Below are positions 14,309-23,216 of a stretch of DNA of 64,000 nucleotides, in pieces; the stretch's first letter is position 1; every line of letters starts with the position of its first letter. The stretch lies in contig NZ_VWXX01000006.1 in NCBI RefSeq assembly GCF_008632335.1, positions 1 through 64,000 on the forward strand, read 5' to 3'. Under the pieces are notes generated by a model. That model made no database searches. It worked only from the letters and a program-made list of their open reading frames with translations, and was not told where the DNA came from. The translations under genes were made by a program, and so were the position numbers. The DNA comes from Thiohalocapsa marina. GTDB taxonomy: Bacteria > Pseudomonadota > Gammaproteobacteria > Chromatiales > Chromatiaceae.

Positions 14309-14497
14309 TCGCGCATACCGGGCACCGTCGACGGCATGGCCGACGGTGAGCGGACAGTTACCGACGCGAAGCAGACCCTGCCGGGCAACGCCCGCCCCGC
14401 CTGACGATAAGGGCGTGGCGCATGGCCGGCTGCAGCCGAACGGGGTCGTTACGCGAGACGATAATCCACGTCCTTTCTCGATGGGAGAGACAGCGAA

Positions 14498-15754
14498 ATG
14501 GCGATTGAGAAGCACCATACCCCGATGATCGACCAGTTGGAGGACGGTCCCTGGCCGAGCTTCATCTCCGGCATCAAGCGACTGCGCGACGAGCACCCCG
14601 AGCCGCGCATCAACGAGGTCACCAACGACCTGCTCGGCCAGCTCGAGCACTCCTACGAGACCCGCAAGGGTTACTGGAAGGGCGGCACCGTGTCGGTCTA
14701 CGGCTATGGTGGCGGTATCATTCCGCGGTTCTCCGAGGTCGGCAACGCCTTCCCGAAGTCGAAGGAATTCCACACCCTGCGCGTGCAGCCGCCGGCGGGC
14801 AACCACTACAGTACCGCCATGCTGCGCCAGCTGGCCGACAGCTGGGAGAAGCACGGCTCGGGTCTGGTGACCTTCCACGGCCAGACCGGTAACATCATGT
14901 TCATCGGCGCCGACACCCAGTCGACGCAGCACTTCTTCGACGAGATCAACGAATACGGCTGGGATCTTGGCGGTGCCGGTCCCTGCGTGCGTACCGCCAT
15001 GTCCTGTGTCGGTGCATCCCGCTGCGAGATGTCCTGCACCAACGAGCTCAAGGCGCACCGTCTGCTGGTGAACAACTTCGTCGACGATGTGCACCGCCCG
15101 GCCCTGCCGTACAAGTTCAAGTTCAAGGTGTCCGGCTGCGCCAACGACTGCCAGAACGCCATCGAGCGCGCCGACTTCGCTGTCCTCGGCACCTGGCGTG
15201 ACGACATGAAGGTGGACCAGGACGAGGTCAAGGCCTACGTCAAGGCCAAGGGCCGCCAGTACATCATCGACAACGTCATCACCCGCTGTCCGACCCAGGC
15301 CTTGTCGCTGAACGACGACGACAGCCTGGCCGTCAACAACCGCGACTGCGTGCGTTGCATGCACTGCCTGAACGTCATGCCCAAGGCGCTGCATCCCGGC
15401 GACGACAAGGGCGTCACCATCCTCATCGGCGGCAAGCGCACGCTGAAGATCGGCGATCTGATGGGCACCGTGGTCGTGCCGTTCAAGAAGCTCGAGACCG
15501 AAGAAGACTACGAAGAGCTGGTCGAGCTGGCCGAGAGCATCATCGACTTCTGGGCCGAGAACGGCCTCGAGCATGAGCGTTGCGGCGAGATGATCGAGCG
15601 CATCGGCCTGGCCAACTTCCTTGATGGCATCGGCATCGAGCCTGATCCGAACATGCTGAGCCACCCGCGCCAGAGTTCCTACATCCGCATGGATGGCTGG
15701 GACGAGGCTGCGGAGGCGTGGTTCGAGCGGCAGGCCGAGAAGGCCGCCGGCTGA
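14498..15754 (+). CDS. dsrA: dissimilatory sulfite reductase subunit alpha (oxidative type)
   Basis: This 418-residue subunit joins DsrB in the siroheme enzyme that, in sulfur oxidisers, turns sulfane sulfur into sulfite in the cytoplasm. Siroheme-[4Fe-4S] ligands are visible as Cys170 and Cys176 (CVGASRC) and Cys214 and Cys218 (CANDC). An inserted ferredoxin domain has CPTQAL and CVRCMHCLNVMP. The ATG at 14498 has GGGAGAG upstream. It is the first gene of a 12-gene operon, and its company (dsrEFH, dsrL) marks the oxidative type. Confidence 0.98.
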   Translation: MAIEKHHTPMIDQLEDGPWPSFISGIKRLRDEHPEPRINEVTNDLLGQLEHSYETRKGYWKGGTVSVYGYGGGIIPRFSEVGNAFPKSKEFHTLRVQPPAGNHYSTAMLRQLADSWEKHGSGLVTFHGQTGNIMFIGADTQSTQHFFDEINEYGWDLGGAGPCVRTAMSCVGASRCEMSCTNELKAHRLLVNNFVDDVHRPALPYKFKFKVSGCANDCQNAIERADFAVLGTWRDDMKVDQDEVKAYVKAKGRQYIIDNVITRCPTQALSLNDDDSLAVNNRDCVRCMHCLNVMPKALHPGDDKGVTILIGGKRTLKIGDLMGTVVVPFKKLETEEDYEELVELAESIIDFWAENGLEHERCGEMIERIGLANFLDGIGIEPDPNMLSHPRQSSYIRMDGWDEAAEAWFERQAEKAAG

Positions 15755-15843
15755 CAACCATTCTCGACAGGGACCGCCTGCTCCGGAGCGCGCGGTCCGG
15801 TCTCCCCCTTCGGACGAACAGTTAACGACTTGGAGGATACTCG

Positions 15844-16917
15844 ATGGCCAAAGAAATGCGCGAGCCCATCGAAAGCGGTTGCCCCGATCCGTGGCAGTAC
15901 ATGCACCCGGTGATGCGGAAGAACTTCGGGCAGTGGAAGTATCACGAACATCCCCGTCCGGGGGTGCTGCGCCACGTGGCCTTCAGCGGCGACGAGGTCT
16001 GGACCGTGAAGGCCGGTACCCAGCGCATCCTGGACGTCTTCACGCTGCGCAAGCTGTGCGACATCGGCGAGGAATTCGCCGACGGTTACGTGCACTTCAC
16101 GCTGCGTTCCAACATCGAGTACATGGTGACTGACGAGGCCAGGGTCACGCCGCTGATCAATGCACTGGAAGACGCCGGCTTCATCGTCGGCGGCACCCAG
16201 AACTCGGTTACCATGATCTCGCACACCCAGGGCTGGCTGCACTGCGACATCCCCGGCACCGACGCCTCCGGCGTGGTCAAGGCGATGATGGACGAACTCA
16301 TCGACGAGTTCCGCAACGCCAACATGCCCAACCGCGTGCACATCACCACCAGCTGCTGCCAGATCAACTGCGGCGGCCAGGGTGACATCGCCATCAACGT
16401 GCAGCACACCAAGCCGCCGAAGATCAACCATGACCTGGTCGCCAACGTCTGCGAGCGCCCGTCGGTCGTCGCCCGCTGCCCGGTGGCCGCCATCCGCCCG
16501 GCCATGGTCAACGGCAAGCCCTCGCTGGAGGTCGACGAGCGCAAGTGCATCTGCTGCGGCGCCTGCTATCCGCCCTGCCCACCCATGCAGATCAACGACG
16601 CCGAGCACACCAAGCTGGCGATCTGGGTCGGCGGCAACCACTCCAACGCCCGCGGCAAGCCCACCTTTCAGAAGCTGGTGGCCGCCGGCATCCCCAACAA
16701 CCCGCCGCGCTGGCCGGAAGCGACCGCCATCGTCAAACGCATCCTCAAGGCCTACAAGGAAGGCGCGCGGGACTGGGAGCGGGTCAACGAGTGGATCGAG
16801 CGCATCGGCTGGCCGCGTTTCTTCGAGGAAGTGGAGCTGCCGTTCACCAAGTATCACATCGATACCTGGCGCGGTGCCCGGGCCAGCTTCAACAGCTCGT
16901 CCTACATCCGCTTCTGA
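15844..16917 (+). CDS. dsrB: dissimilatory sulfite reductase subunit beta
   Basis: This 357-residue partner of DsrA has its own siroheme motif around TTSCCQINCGGQGD (Cys171, Cys172, Cys176) and a ferredoxin segment, CICCGACYPPCPP, after CERPSVVARCPVAAI. A GGAGG-type ribosome site lies just before the ATG. It is separated from dsrE by an 80-base spacer containing a strong hairpin. Confidence 0.98.
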   Translation: MAKEMREPIESGCPDPWQYMHPVMRKNFGQWKYHEHPRPGVLRHVAFSGDEVWTVKAGTQRILDVFTLRKLCDIGEEFADGYVHFTLRSNIEYMVTDEARVTPLINALEDAGFIVGGTQNSVTMISHTQGWLHCDIPGTDASGVVKAMMDELIDEFRNANMPNRVHITTSCCQINCGGQGDIAINVQHTKPPKINHDLVANVCERPSVVARCPVAAIRPAMVNGKPSLEVDERKCICCGACYPPCPPMQINDAEHTKLAIWVGGNHSNARGKPTFQKLVAAGIPNNPPRWPEATAIVKRILKAYKEGARDWERVNEWIERIGWPRFFEEVELPFTKYHIDTWRGARASFNSSSYIRF

Positions 16918-16927
16918 GCCGCGCCGA

Positions 16928-16966
16928 TCGCCGGCCCGGGGACAGCTGAGTCCCTGGGACCGGCGA
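16928..16966 (+). other. intercistronic hairpin between dsrB and dsrE
   Basis: TCGCCGG (16928-16934) pairs with CCGGCGA (16960-16966). CCCGGGGAC (16935-16943) pairs with GTCCCTGGG (16950-16958, one G-T wobble). There is one bulged A and a 6-base loop. No T-run follows, so it is not a standard terminator. It may stabilise the dsrAB transcript end or mark a processing site. Confidence 0.75.
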
Positions 16967-16997
16967 AGGCGGCGGAACCATTCCAACCGAGGTCGTT

Positions 16998-17390
16998 ATG
17001 AAGTTTGCAATCCAGATCAACGAAGGACCTTACCAGCACCAGGCGTCCGACTCGGCGTACTTCTTCACGAAGGCCGCGCTGGAGAAGGGACACGAGATCT
17101 TTCGCGTCTTCTTCTATCACGACGGCGTCAACAACTCGACGCGGCTGACCACGCCGCCCCAGGACGACCGCAACATCGTCGAGCGCTGGGCTGAACTGGC
17201 GGAGCAACACGACCTCGACATGGTCGTCTGCGTGGCAGCGGCACAGCGCCGCGGCGTCGTGGATGAGGGCGAGGCGAAGCGCAACGGCAAGGACGCGACC
17301 AACATCCATCCGCGCTTTCGCATCTCCGGGCTGGGGCAGCTGGTCGAGGCGGCCATCCAGTCGGACCGCCTGGTCGTCTTCGGCGACTGA
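16998..17390 (+). CDS. dsrE: sulfurtransferase DsrE
   Basis: This 130-residue protein is the persulfide-carrying subunit of the DsrE2F2H2 hexamer that passes sulfur to DsrC. The active cysteine is Cys78 in DMVVCVAAAQRRG, the same number as in Allochromatium. It has a flavodoxin-like fold (DsrE/TusD family). The genes dsrE, dsrF and dsrH follow one another closely on the same strand. Confidence 0.97.
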   Translation: MKFAIQINEGPYQHQASDSAYFFTKAALEKGHEIFRVFFYHDGVNNSTRLTTPPQDDRNIVERWAELAEQHDLDMVVCVAAAQRRGVVDEGEAKRNGKDATNIHPRFRISGLGQLVEAAIQSDRLVVFGD

Positions 17391-17420
17391 CGTCTCCCAT
17401 CTCGCCCACGGAGCAAGACC

Positions 17421-17831
17421 ATGTCCGAAACAGTCAAGAATTTCCTCTATCTCAATCGTAAGGCGCCCTATGGCACCATCTACGCCTGGGAATCCCTCGA
17501 GGTGGTGCTGATCGGTGCCGCCTTCGACCAGGACGTCAGCCTGGCCTTCGTCGATGACGGTGTCTACCAGCTGACCAAGGGCCAGGACACCAGCGAAATC
17601 GGCATGAAGAACTTCTCCCCCACCTATGCCGCCTTGGGCGACTACGAGGTGAAGAAGATCTACGTCGAGAAGGAATCCCTCGACGAGCGCGGCCTGTCAC
17701 TGGACGACCTCCAGCACCTGGTGTGGGAGGACGAGGACGAGGACTATGCCGAGAAGGATTCGATCCATCTCGTTTCCCGTTCGGAGATGGCGGCCCTGAT
17801 GGACGGCGCTGACGTCGTCTTCAGCTTCTGA
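17421..17831 (+). CDS. dsrF: DsrF subunit of the DsrEFH complex
   Basis: This 136-residue DsrF/TusC-family protein begins MSETVKNFLYLNRKAPYGTIYAWESLEV. It has no cysteine, so it should serve a structural role in the DsrEFH hexamer and not carry sulfur itself. It lies 30 bases after dsrE and 49 bases before dsrH. Confidence 0.96.
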   Translation: MSETVKNFLYLNRKAPYGTIYAWESLEVVLIGAAFDQDVSLAFVDDGVYQLTKGQDTSEIGMKNFSPTYAALGDYEVKKIYVEKESLDERGLSLDDLQHLVWEDEDEDYAEKDSIHLVSRSEMAALMDGADVVFSF

Positions 17832-17880
17832 GCCGTCCCGATCCATTTCCTGCAACGAGCGACGAGAGCGAGCACACCCG

Positions 17881-18189
17881 ATGAGCACTCTGCATACCGT
17901 CAACAAGTCCCCCTTCGAGAAGAACTCGCTTGACGCCTGTCTGAACTACGTCACCGGCGGCGCCAGCGTGCTGCTGCTGGAGGACGGCGTCTATGCCGCG
18001 CTGAAGGGCACCGCCATCGAACAGCGCGTGACAGAAGCGCTGGATTCGGCCAAGGTCTACGTGCTGGGCCCGGACCTGAAGGCGCGCGGCTTCACCGACG
18101 AGCGCGTGATCGAAGGCATCAGCGTCGTGGACTATGCCGGCTTCGTGGATCTTGCCGCGGAGAGCGACAAGGTCCAGGCCTGGCTGTAA
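17881..18189 (+). CDS. dsrH: DsrH subunit of the DsrEFH complex
   Basis: This 102-residue DsrH/TusB-family subunit has its single cysteine at Cys20 (SLDACLNYV), the position of the conserved DsrH cysteine. It works with DsrE and DsrF to move sulfur to DsrC, whose gene starts 40 bases downstream. Confidence 0.96.
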   Translation: MSTLHTVNKSPFEKNSLDACLNYVTGGASVLLLEDGVYAALKGTAIEQRVTEALDSAKVYVLGPDLKARGFTDERVIEGISVVDYAGFVDLAAESDKVQAWL

Positions 18190-18229
18190 TCCATCCATTC
18201 AACCATTCCGAAAACACGGGAGAATCACC

Positions 18230-18562
18230 ATGGCGATCGAAGTCAACGGTAAGACCTACGAGACCGACGAAGAAGGCTACCTGGCCAACATCAACGACTG
18301 GGAGCCGGGCGTTGCCGAGGTCATGTCCAAGGAAGACGATCTGGAACTGACCGACGAGCACTGGGACATCATCAACTTTCTACGCGAGTACTACGAGGAA
18401 TACCAGATCGCTCCGGCGGTGCGCGTGCTGACCAAGGCCGTCGGCAAGAAGATGGGCAAGGACAAGGGCAACAGCAAGTACCTGTACGGCCTGTTCCCCT
18501 ACGGTCCGGCCAAGCAGGCCTGCCGCTACGCCGGTCTGCCGAAGCCCACGGGCTGCGTCTGA
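18230..18562 (+). CDS. dsrC: sulfur carrier DsrC
   Basis: This 110-residue protein takes sulfur from DsrEFH, presents it to DsrAB and is re-oxidised through DsrMKJOP. The C-terminal arm is complete: CysB is Cys98 in QACRYAGLPKP and CysA is the penultimate Cys109 (TGCV). An ATG with GGGAGAA upstream gives MAIEVNGKTYETDEEGYL. It contrasts with the cysteine-free paralogue at 11786. Confidence 0.98.
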   Translation: MAIEVNGKTYETDEEGYLANINDWEPGVAEVMSKEDDLELTDEHWDIINFLREYYEEYQIAPAVRVLTKAVGKKMGKDKGNSKYLYGLFPYGPAKQACRYAGLPKPTGCV

Positions 18563-18571
18563 TCCGACGAC

Positions 18572-18660
18572 CAGCCGCCTCGGCGGCTGAACCGGTGGCG
18601 CGCCGGCAGGTCTCGCGCCACCCGGTCCGGTCCCGGTCGATGTCTACGGACTCGACCGGG
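18572..18660 (+). other. three tandem hairpins between dsrC and dsrM
   Basis: Hairpin 1: CAGCCGC/GCGGCTG (18572-18578, 18583-18589) with loop CTCG. Hairpin 2: GGTGGCGCG/CGCGCCACC (18594-18602, 18614-18622). Hairpin 3: CCCGGTCGA/TCGACCGGG (18632-18640, 18652-18660). No T-run follows, so read-through into dsrM is expected. They may protect an abundant dsrC transcript or reduce downstream expression. Confidence 0.78.
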
Positions 18661-18766
18661 GCAACGGCTCCGGTGCACGCTGCATCGATCAAGGGGCAAG
18701 CAGACAGTCGCACACCGGCGGCGTCCGACAGCGGCCCTCCCACGAAATCACTGAGGTAGCGGAAAC

Positions 18767-19510
18767 ATGTCGTTTCTGTCGAGTGTTTACGCCTATTTGT
18801 ACTATTTCGCGGCCTTCGTGTTGATTGCCGGCCTGATCGCCAAGATCGTGCAGTACGCCCGCACCCCCGCGCCGCTCAAGATTCCGACGACCCCCGCGCC
18901 GACCACGCGCTCGGGGGTCGCCTTTCGCATCACCCGCGAGGTGGTCTTCTTCGAAAGCCTGTTCCGCGGCAACAAGTGGATCTGGATCTTCGGCTGGATG
19001 TTCCACTTTGGCCTGTTCCTGGTCACCCTGCGGCACCTGCGTTACTTCGTCGATCCGGTGCCAGCGCCGCTGCAGTTCATCCAGCCCTTCGGCGTCTACG
19101 GCGGCATCGCCATGGTCATCGGCCTGGCCGGTCTCTGGGCCCGCCGCTTGCTGGTGGACCGGGTGCGCTACATCACGTCGTTGTCGGACCACCTGATCCT
19201 GGGCCTGCTGGTGGCCATCGGCCTCAGTGGACTGATGATGCGCTTCGTGCTGCACACCGATGTGGTCCGGGTGAAGGAATTCTTCCAGGGCCTGTACGTC
19301 GGACAGATCAATCAGCTGCCGGCGGATCCATTCCTGCTGCTGCACCTGTTCCTGGTAGCCGCGCTGATGATCATCTTCCCCTACAGCAAACTGCTGCACA
19401 TGCCGGGGCTCTTCTTCAGCCCGACACGCAATCAGGTGGACAACCCGCGTGAGAAGCGTCACATCGCCCCCTGGGCTCAGCGCATGGAGCAGGAGCAGGA
19501 GGCGCAGTAG
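18767..19510 (+). CDS. dsrM: DsrM membrane heme b subunit
   Basis: This 247-residue NarI-like membrane protein has about six hydrophobic helices and histidines suited to heme b binding (FHFGLFLVTLRHLRYF, LLLHLFLVAALM). In the DsrMKJOP complex it exchanges electrons with the quinone pool and holds DsrK at the membrane. It opens the second half of the operon, 204 bases after dsrC. Confidence 0.96.
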   Translation: MSFLSSVYAYLYYFAAFVLIAGLIAKIVQYARTPAPLKIPTTPAPTTRSGVAFRITREVVFFESLFRGNKWIWIFGWMFHFGLFLVTLRHLRYFVDPVPAPLQFIQPFGVYGGIAMVIGLAGLWARRLLVDRVRYITSLSDHLILGLLVAIGLSGLMMRFVLHTDVVRVKEFFQGLYVGQINQLPADPFLLLHLFLVAALMIIFPYSKLLHMPGLFFSPTRNQVDNPREKRHIAPWAQRMEQEQEAQ

Positions 19511-19567
19511 CGTCCACTGCTGAACTCAGGCGCACCCCGAGACAGAGTCCATTCCGGAGTTTGATTC

Positions 19568-21103
19568 ATGGCCAAGGCAGATTTCCAGGTTCCCGAGCTC
19601 AAGCAGTACGCCGAGATCCCCACCATCGAGCCCGGTGTGATGGCGCACTCGGCCCCGTTCAAGTCCAAGGAAGAGTTCCAGGGGGCATTGGGATTCCCGG
19701 GCACGCTGGTGGACGACTGGCAGCCGAAGGCTATCGCCAAGATGGGTGACCTGCTCAGCCGCTATCGCTCGCTGCGGGTCTACATGGATTCCTGCGTCAA
19801 GTGCGGTTCCTGCACCGACAAGTGCCATTACTATCTGGGCACCAAGGATCCAAAGAACATGCCCGTCGGGCGTCAGGACCTGATGCGCAAGGTCTACCGG
19901 CGCTATTTCACCCTGGCTGGCCGGTTCTTCCCCAAGCTGGTGGGTGCCGAGGACTTTACCGAGGAGGTGCTGGACGATTGGTACAGCTACTTCCATCAGT
20001 GCTCCCAGTGTCGCCGCTGTTCGGTGTTCTGTCCGTACGGCATCGACACCGCCGAGATCTCCATGGCCGCGCGCGAGATCATGGATTCCATCGGTGTCGG
20101 TCAGAAGTACTGCAACGAGATCATCGGCAAGGTCTACAAGATCGGCAACAACCTGGGCCTGCCCGGGCCGGCGCTGGCGGATACGCTGGAGGGCCTGGAA
20201 GAGGACGTCTTCGATGACACCGGGGTCGAGGTCAAGTACCCGCTGGACCAGGAGGGCGCCGAGATCCTGCTGGTTACGCCCTCAGCTGACTTCTTCGCCG
20301 AGCCCCATGTCGACGGCCTGATCGGCTACGGCAAGGTCTTCCACGAGGCCGGCGTGTCCTGGACCCTGAGCACCCACGCCTCCGAGGCGGCCAACTTCGG
20401 CATGTTCATCGGCTCCTACGAGAACATGCGCCGGGTGGCGATGCGCATCCGCGAGGCGGCCATCAAGCTCAAGGTCAAGCGCATCGTCTTTGGTGAGTGC
20501 GGCCATGCCTGGCGTGTGGCCTACAGCTTTCTGAACACCTTGGCCGGACCTTGGGACTTCCTGGATCCGCGCTACCCGGTGCCGCAGCACATCTGCGAGT
20601 TCACCTACGGCCTGATCCAGGAAGGCAAGCTGCGCTTCGACAAGACCCAGAACGATGACATGGTGCTGACCTACCACGACTCGTGCAACGTCGCCCGCGC
20701 CTCGCGCATGGGCGACCGGCCCGGTGGTCAATTCGACATCCCGCGCGCCATCATTCGCGCCACCTGCAACCACTTCTACGACATGGACGAGGAGACCATC
20801 CGCGATCGCACCTTCTGTTGCGGTGGCGGCGGTGGCCTGCTCACGGACGACCTGATGGAGATCCGGGTCAAGGGCGCCCAGCCCCGGGTGGAGGCGCTGA
20901 ACAACGTCATGCAGGAAAAGGGCGTGACGCACATGGCCGCCATCTGCGCCATCTGCAAGAGCCAGTTCACCAAGGTGCTGCCGTACTACGGCATGGAGAT
21001 GGACCAGATCGTCAGCGTGCACCAGCTGGTGTCGAACGCCCTGGTCCTGACCGGACAGGCGGACGACGACGAAGAGGACACCGTCGAGGACGAAGCGGCC
21101 TGA
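19568..21103 (+). CDS. dsrK: DsrK, HdrD-like iron-sulfur subunit
   Basis: This 511-residue cytoplasmic subunit has two ferredoxin-type motifs, CVKCGSCTDKCHYYLG and CSQCRRCSVFCPYG. CCG-type segments follow, including CCGGGGGLLTDDL near residue 418 and AAICAICKSQF. Those build the noncubane [4Fe-4S] site of the heterodisulfide-reductase type. DsrC disulfide or trisulfide is the expected substrate. It has an acidic C-terminal tail and is coupled to dsrM, 57 bases apart. Confidence 0.97.
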   Translation: MAKADFQVPELKQYAEIPTIEPGVMAHSAPFKSKEEFQGALGFPGTLVDDWQPKAIAKMGDLLSRYRSLRVYMDSCVKCGSCTDKCHYYLGTKDPKNMPVGRQDLMRKVYRRYFTLAGRFFPKLVGAEDFTEEVLDDWYSYFHQCSQCRRCSVFCPYGIDTAEISMAAREIMDSIGVGQKYCNEIIGKVYKIGNNLGLPGPALADTLEGLEEDVFDDTGVEVKYPLDQEGAEILLVTPSADFFAEPHVDGLIGYGKVFHEAGVSWTLSTHASEAANFGMFIGSYENMRRVAMRIREAAIKLKVKRIVFGECGHAWRVAYSFLNTLAGPWDFLDPRYPVPQHICEFTYGLIQEGKLRFDKTQNDDMVLTYHDSCNVARASRMGDRPGGQFDIPRAIIRATCNHFYDMDEETIRDRTFCCGGGGGLLTDDLMEIRVKGAQPRVEALNNVMQEKGVTHMAAICAICKSQFTKVLPYYGMEMDQIVSVHQLVSNALVLTGQADDDEEDTVEDEAA

Positions 21104-21210
21104 CGCCGCCCGGCATCTCGCACGGAGCGATTAACGGCCCTGTCCGGCCCCGGCCGGCGCAGGACCATCGATAAGACCGAGCCACGGCTCGAGCGTAAGG
21201 AGCGTAATCC

Positions 21211-23172
21211 ATGGCAACCTCCAGCGATGAAATGACCAAGCTTTCCTGGCGCCGTTACGAAGACGGCGACAATGTCTGGGACAATCTCACCGAAAAGATC
21301 TTCGTCCAGGATACCTCCCACAAGTGCCCGACCTACGTGCACAAGACGCCCCCGTGCCAGGGCAGCTGCCCGTCGGGCGAGGACATCCGCGGCTGGCTGC
21401 AGATCGTCCGCGGCATGGAGCAGCCACCCGAGGGCGTCGAGTGGGAGGAATACGCCTTCCGTCGCTCCACCGATGCAAACCCCTTCCCGTCGATGATGGG
21501 TCGTGTCTGTCCGGCGCCTTGCCAGGACGGCTGCAACCGCAACGAGGTGGAAGACTTTGTCGGCATCAACGCCGTCGAGCAATTCATCGGCGACACCGCC
21601 ATCGCCAAGGGCTACAAGTTTGCGCCCGCACCGGCGGACACCGGCAAGCGCATCGCCATCATCGGCGGCGGCCCGGCGGGTCTGGCGGCGGCCTATCAGC
21701 TGCGCCGTCTGGGCCATGCGGCCACCATCTTCGAGGCCAACGATGGTCTCGGCGGCATGTTCCGCTACGGTATCCCCGGCTACCGTGTGCCGCGCGACGC
21801 CCTGGACGCCGAGATCAACCGCATCCTCGACATGGGTCAGGTCGAGGTCAAGCTGAACACCCGCATCGGTGTCGACGTGCAGGTCGAGCAGCTCGAGCAG
21901 GACTATGACGCCATCCTTTGGGCCATCGGCTGTCAGTCCGGGCGCGGCCTGCCCGTGCCCGGCTGGGAAGGTACCCCGAACTGCGTCTCTGGTGTCGCCT
22001 TCCTGAAGGCGTTCAACGAGGGCCGCATGAAGGTCACCGCGGACAAGGTGGTCTGCGTCGGTGGTGGTGACACCTCCATCGACGTGGTCTCCGTCGCCCG
22101 CCGCCTGGGTCACATCACCAAGTCCGGCAAGAGCGACCTGCCGGAGACCGTGATCCGTGACGGCTACGTCGCCCACGATGCGGCCATCACTGCCGCTGCC
22201 GAAGGCGCCGAGGTGACCCTGACCTCGCTGTTCACCCGCGACAAGATGACTGCCGCCGAGCACGAGGTGCATGATGCGCTGCACGAGGGTGTCACCATCC
22301 TGGATGGCGTGATGCCGGTGGAGGTCATCAAGAACGACGCCGGGCGCGCCATCGGCCTGAAGGTCGCCGACTGCAAGATGGAAGACGGCCGCCCGACGCC
22401 GGTGGAAGGCACCGAGCGCGTCATCGAGGCAGACCTGGTGGTGTCGGCCATCGGCCAGGGCGGTGATCTGACCGGCCTGGAGGCGTTCGACAACGGCCGT
22501 GGCCTGATGAATGCCGACAAGTTCTACCAGGTGCCGGACAAGCCGGGTCACTTCGTTGCCGGCGACATCATCCGCCCGCACCTGCTGACGACGGCCATCG
22601 GCCAGGCATGGATCGCGGTGGAGTCCATCGATGCCTATGTCAAGCAGGAGGAGAACCGCCGCCGGCCGAAGGTGGACGTGCATCACTTCGACCTGCTGGC
22701 CAAGATGACCGAGCAGCATCTGGCACCGGAGGCCTTCAAGGCGGCCGACCGCGGCGACATGCGCGGCACATCGTCCGGCAACTTTGCCATCCACAACTAC
22801 GAGGACCGCTCCGGCGCGGAGATCATCCCGCACGACGAGCTGTTCCTGGCTCACTTCAAGTACGAGCCGCGCAACCTGCGCAAGGAAGAGGTGCCGAGCG
22901 CCGAGGAGGTGCTGGGACATTTCAAGGAGCGGGTGATCGGCTACAGCACGGAAGAGGCCGTCGCCGAGGCCAAGCGTTGCATGAGCTGTGGCCTGTGCTT
23001 CGAGTGCGACAACTGCGTCATCTTCTGTCCCCAGGATGCCGTGTTCCGCGTGAAGAAGGACCAGTACACCACCGGGCGGTACGTGGACACCGACTACTCC
23101 CGCTGCATCGGGTGCCATATCTGCGCCGATGTCTGCCCCACCGGCTACATCAAGATGGGGCTGGGCGAATAG
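21211..23172 (+). CDS. dsrL: DsrL, NAD(P)H-linked iron-sulfur flavoprotein
   Basis: This 653-residue protein resembles the small subunit of glutamate synthase. The N-terminal cysteine region has CQGSCPSGEDI and CPAPCQDGCNR. The FAD site is IIGGGPAGLAAAYQLRRLG and the nucleotide site is CVGGGDTSIDVVSVARRLG. The C-terminus carries two ferredoxin motifs, CMSCGLCFECDNCVIFCP and CIGCHICADVCPTGY. In sulfur oxidisers it is the electron acceptor of DsrAB and is essential for sulfur globule oxidation. Its presence supports the oxidative direction of this operon. Confidence 0.97.
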   Translation: MATSSDEMTKLSWRRYEDGDNVWDNLTEKIFVQDTSHKCPTYVHKTPPCQGSCPSGEDIRGWLQIVRGMEQPPEGVEWEEYAFRRSTDANPFPSMMGRVCPAPCQDGCNRNEVEDFVGINAVEQFIGDTAIAKGYKFAPAPADTGKRIAIIGGGPAGLAAAYQLRRLGHAATIFEANDGLGGMFRYGIPGYRVPRDALDAEINRILDMGQVEVKLNTRIGVDVQVEQLEQDYDAILWAIGCQSGRGLPVPGWEGTPNCVSGVAFLKAFNEGRMKVTADKVVCVGGGDTSIDVVSVARRLGHITKSGKSDLPETVIRDGYVAHDAAITAAAEGAEVTLTSLFTRDKMTAAEHEVHDALHEGVTILDGVMPVEVIKNDAGRAIGLKVADCKMEDGRPTPVEGTERVIEADLVVSAIGQGGDLTGLEAFDNGRGLMNADKFYQVPDKPGHFVAGDIIRPHLLTTAIGQAWIAVESIDAYVKQEENRRRPKVDVHHFDLLAKMTEQHLAPEAFKAADRGDMRGTSSGNFAIHNYEDRSGAEIIPHDELFLAHFKYEPRNLRKEEVPSAEEVLGHFKERVIGYSTEEAVAEAKRCMSCGLCFECDNCVIFCPQDAVFRVKKDQYTTGRYVDTDYSRCIGCHICADVCPTGYIKMGLGE

Positions 23173-23216
23173 TCACGTCCCGCAAGCACATGGCATCAAC
23201 CAACCTGGAGGCGTCG

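Larger units (their letters stand above)
13981..14497. other. divergent intergenic region between the Cas6-like block and dsrA
   Basis: These 517 bases hold no gene that I can support. The sequence is AT-richer than its surroundings around 14113-14122 (TAATATTAGG) and 14200-14240. It contains two candidate plus-strand promoters and two inverted repeats, listed separately. It should also hold the promoter of the minus-strand block, which I could not place. Confidence 0.7.

Noticed and set aside
11624-14348. CRISPR array that might serve the Cas6-like protein
   Set aside because: The hairpins here and in the dsr spacers differ in sequence and spacing; there is no set of equal repeats with unique spacers anywhere in the window.
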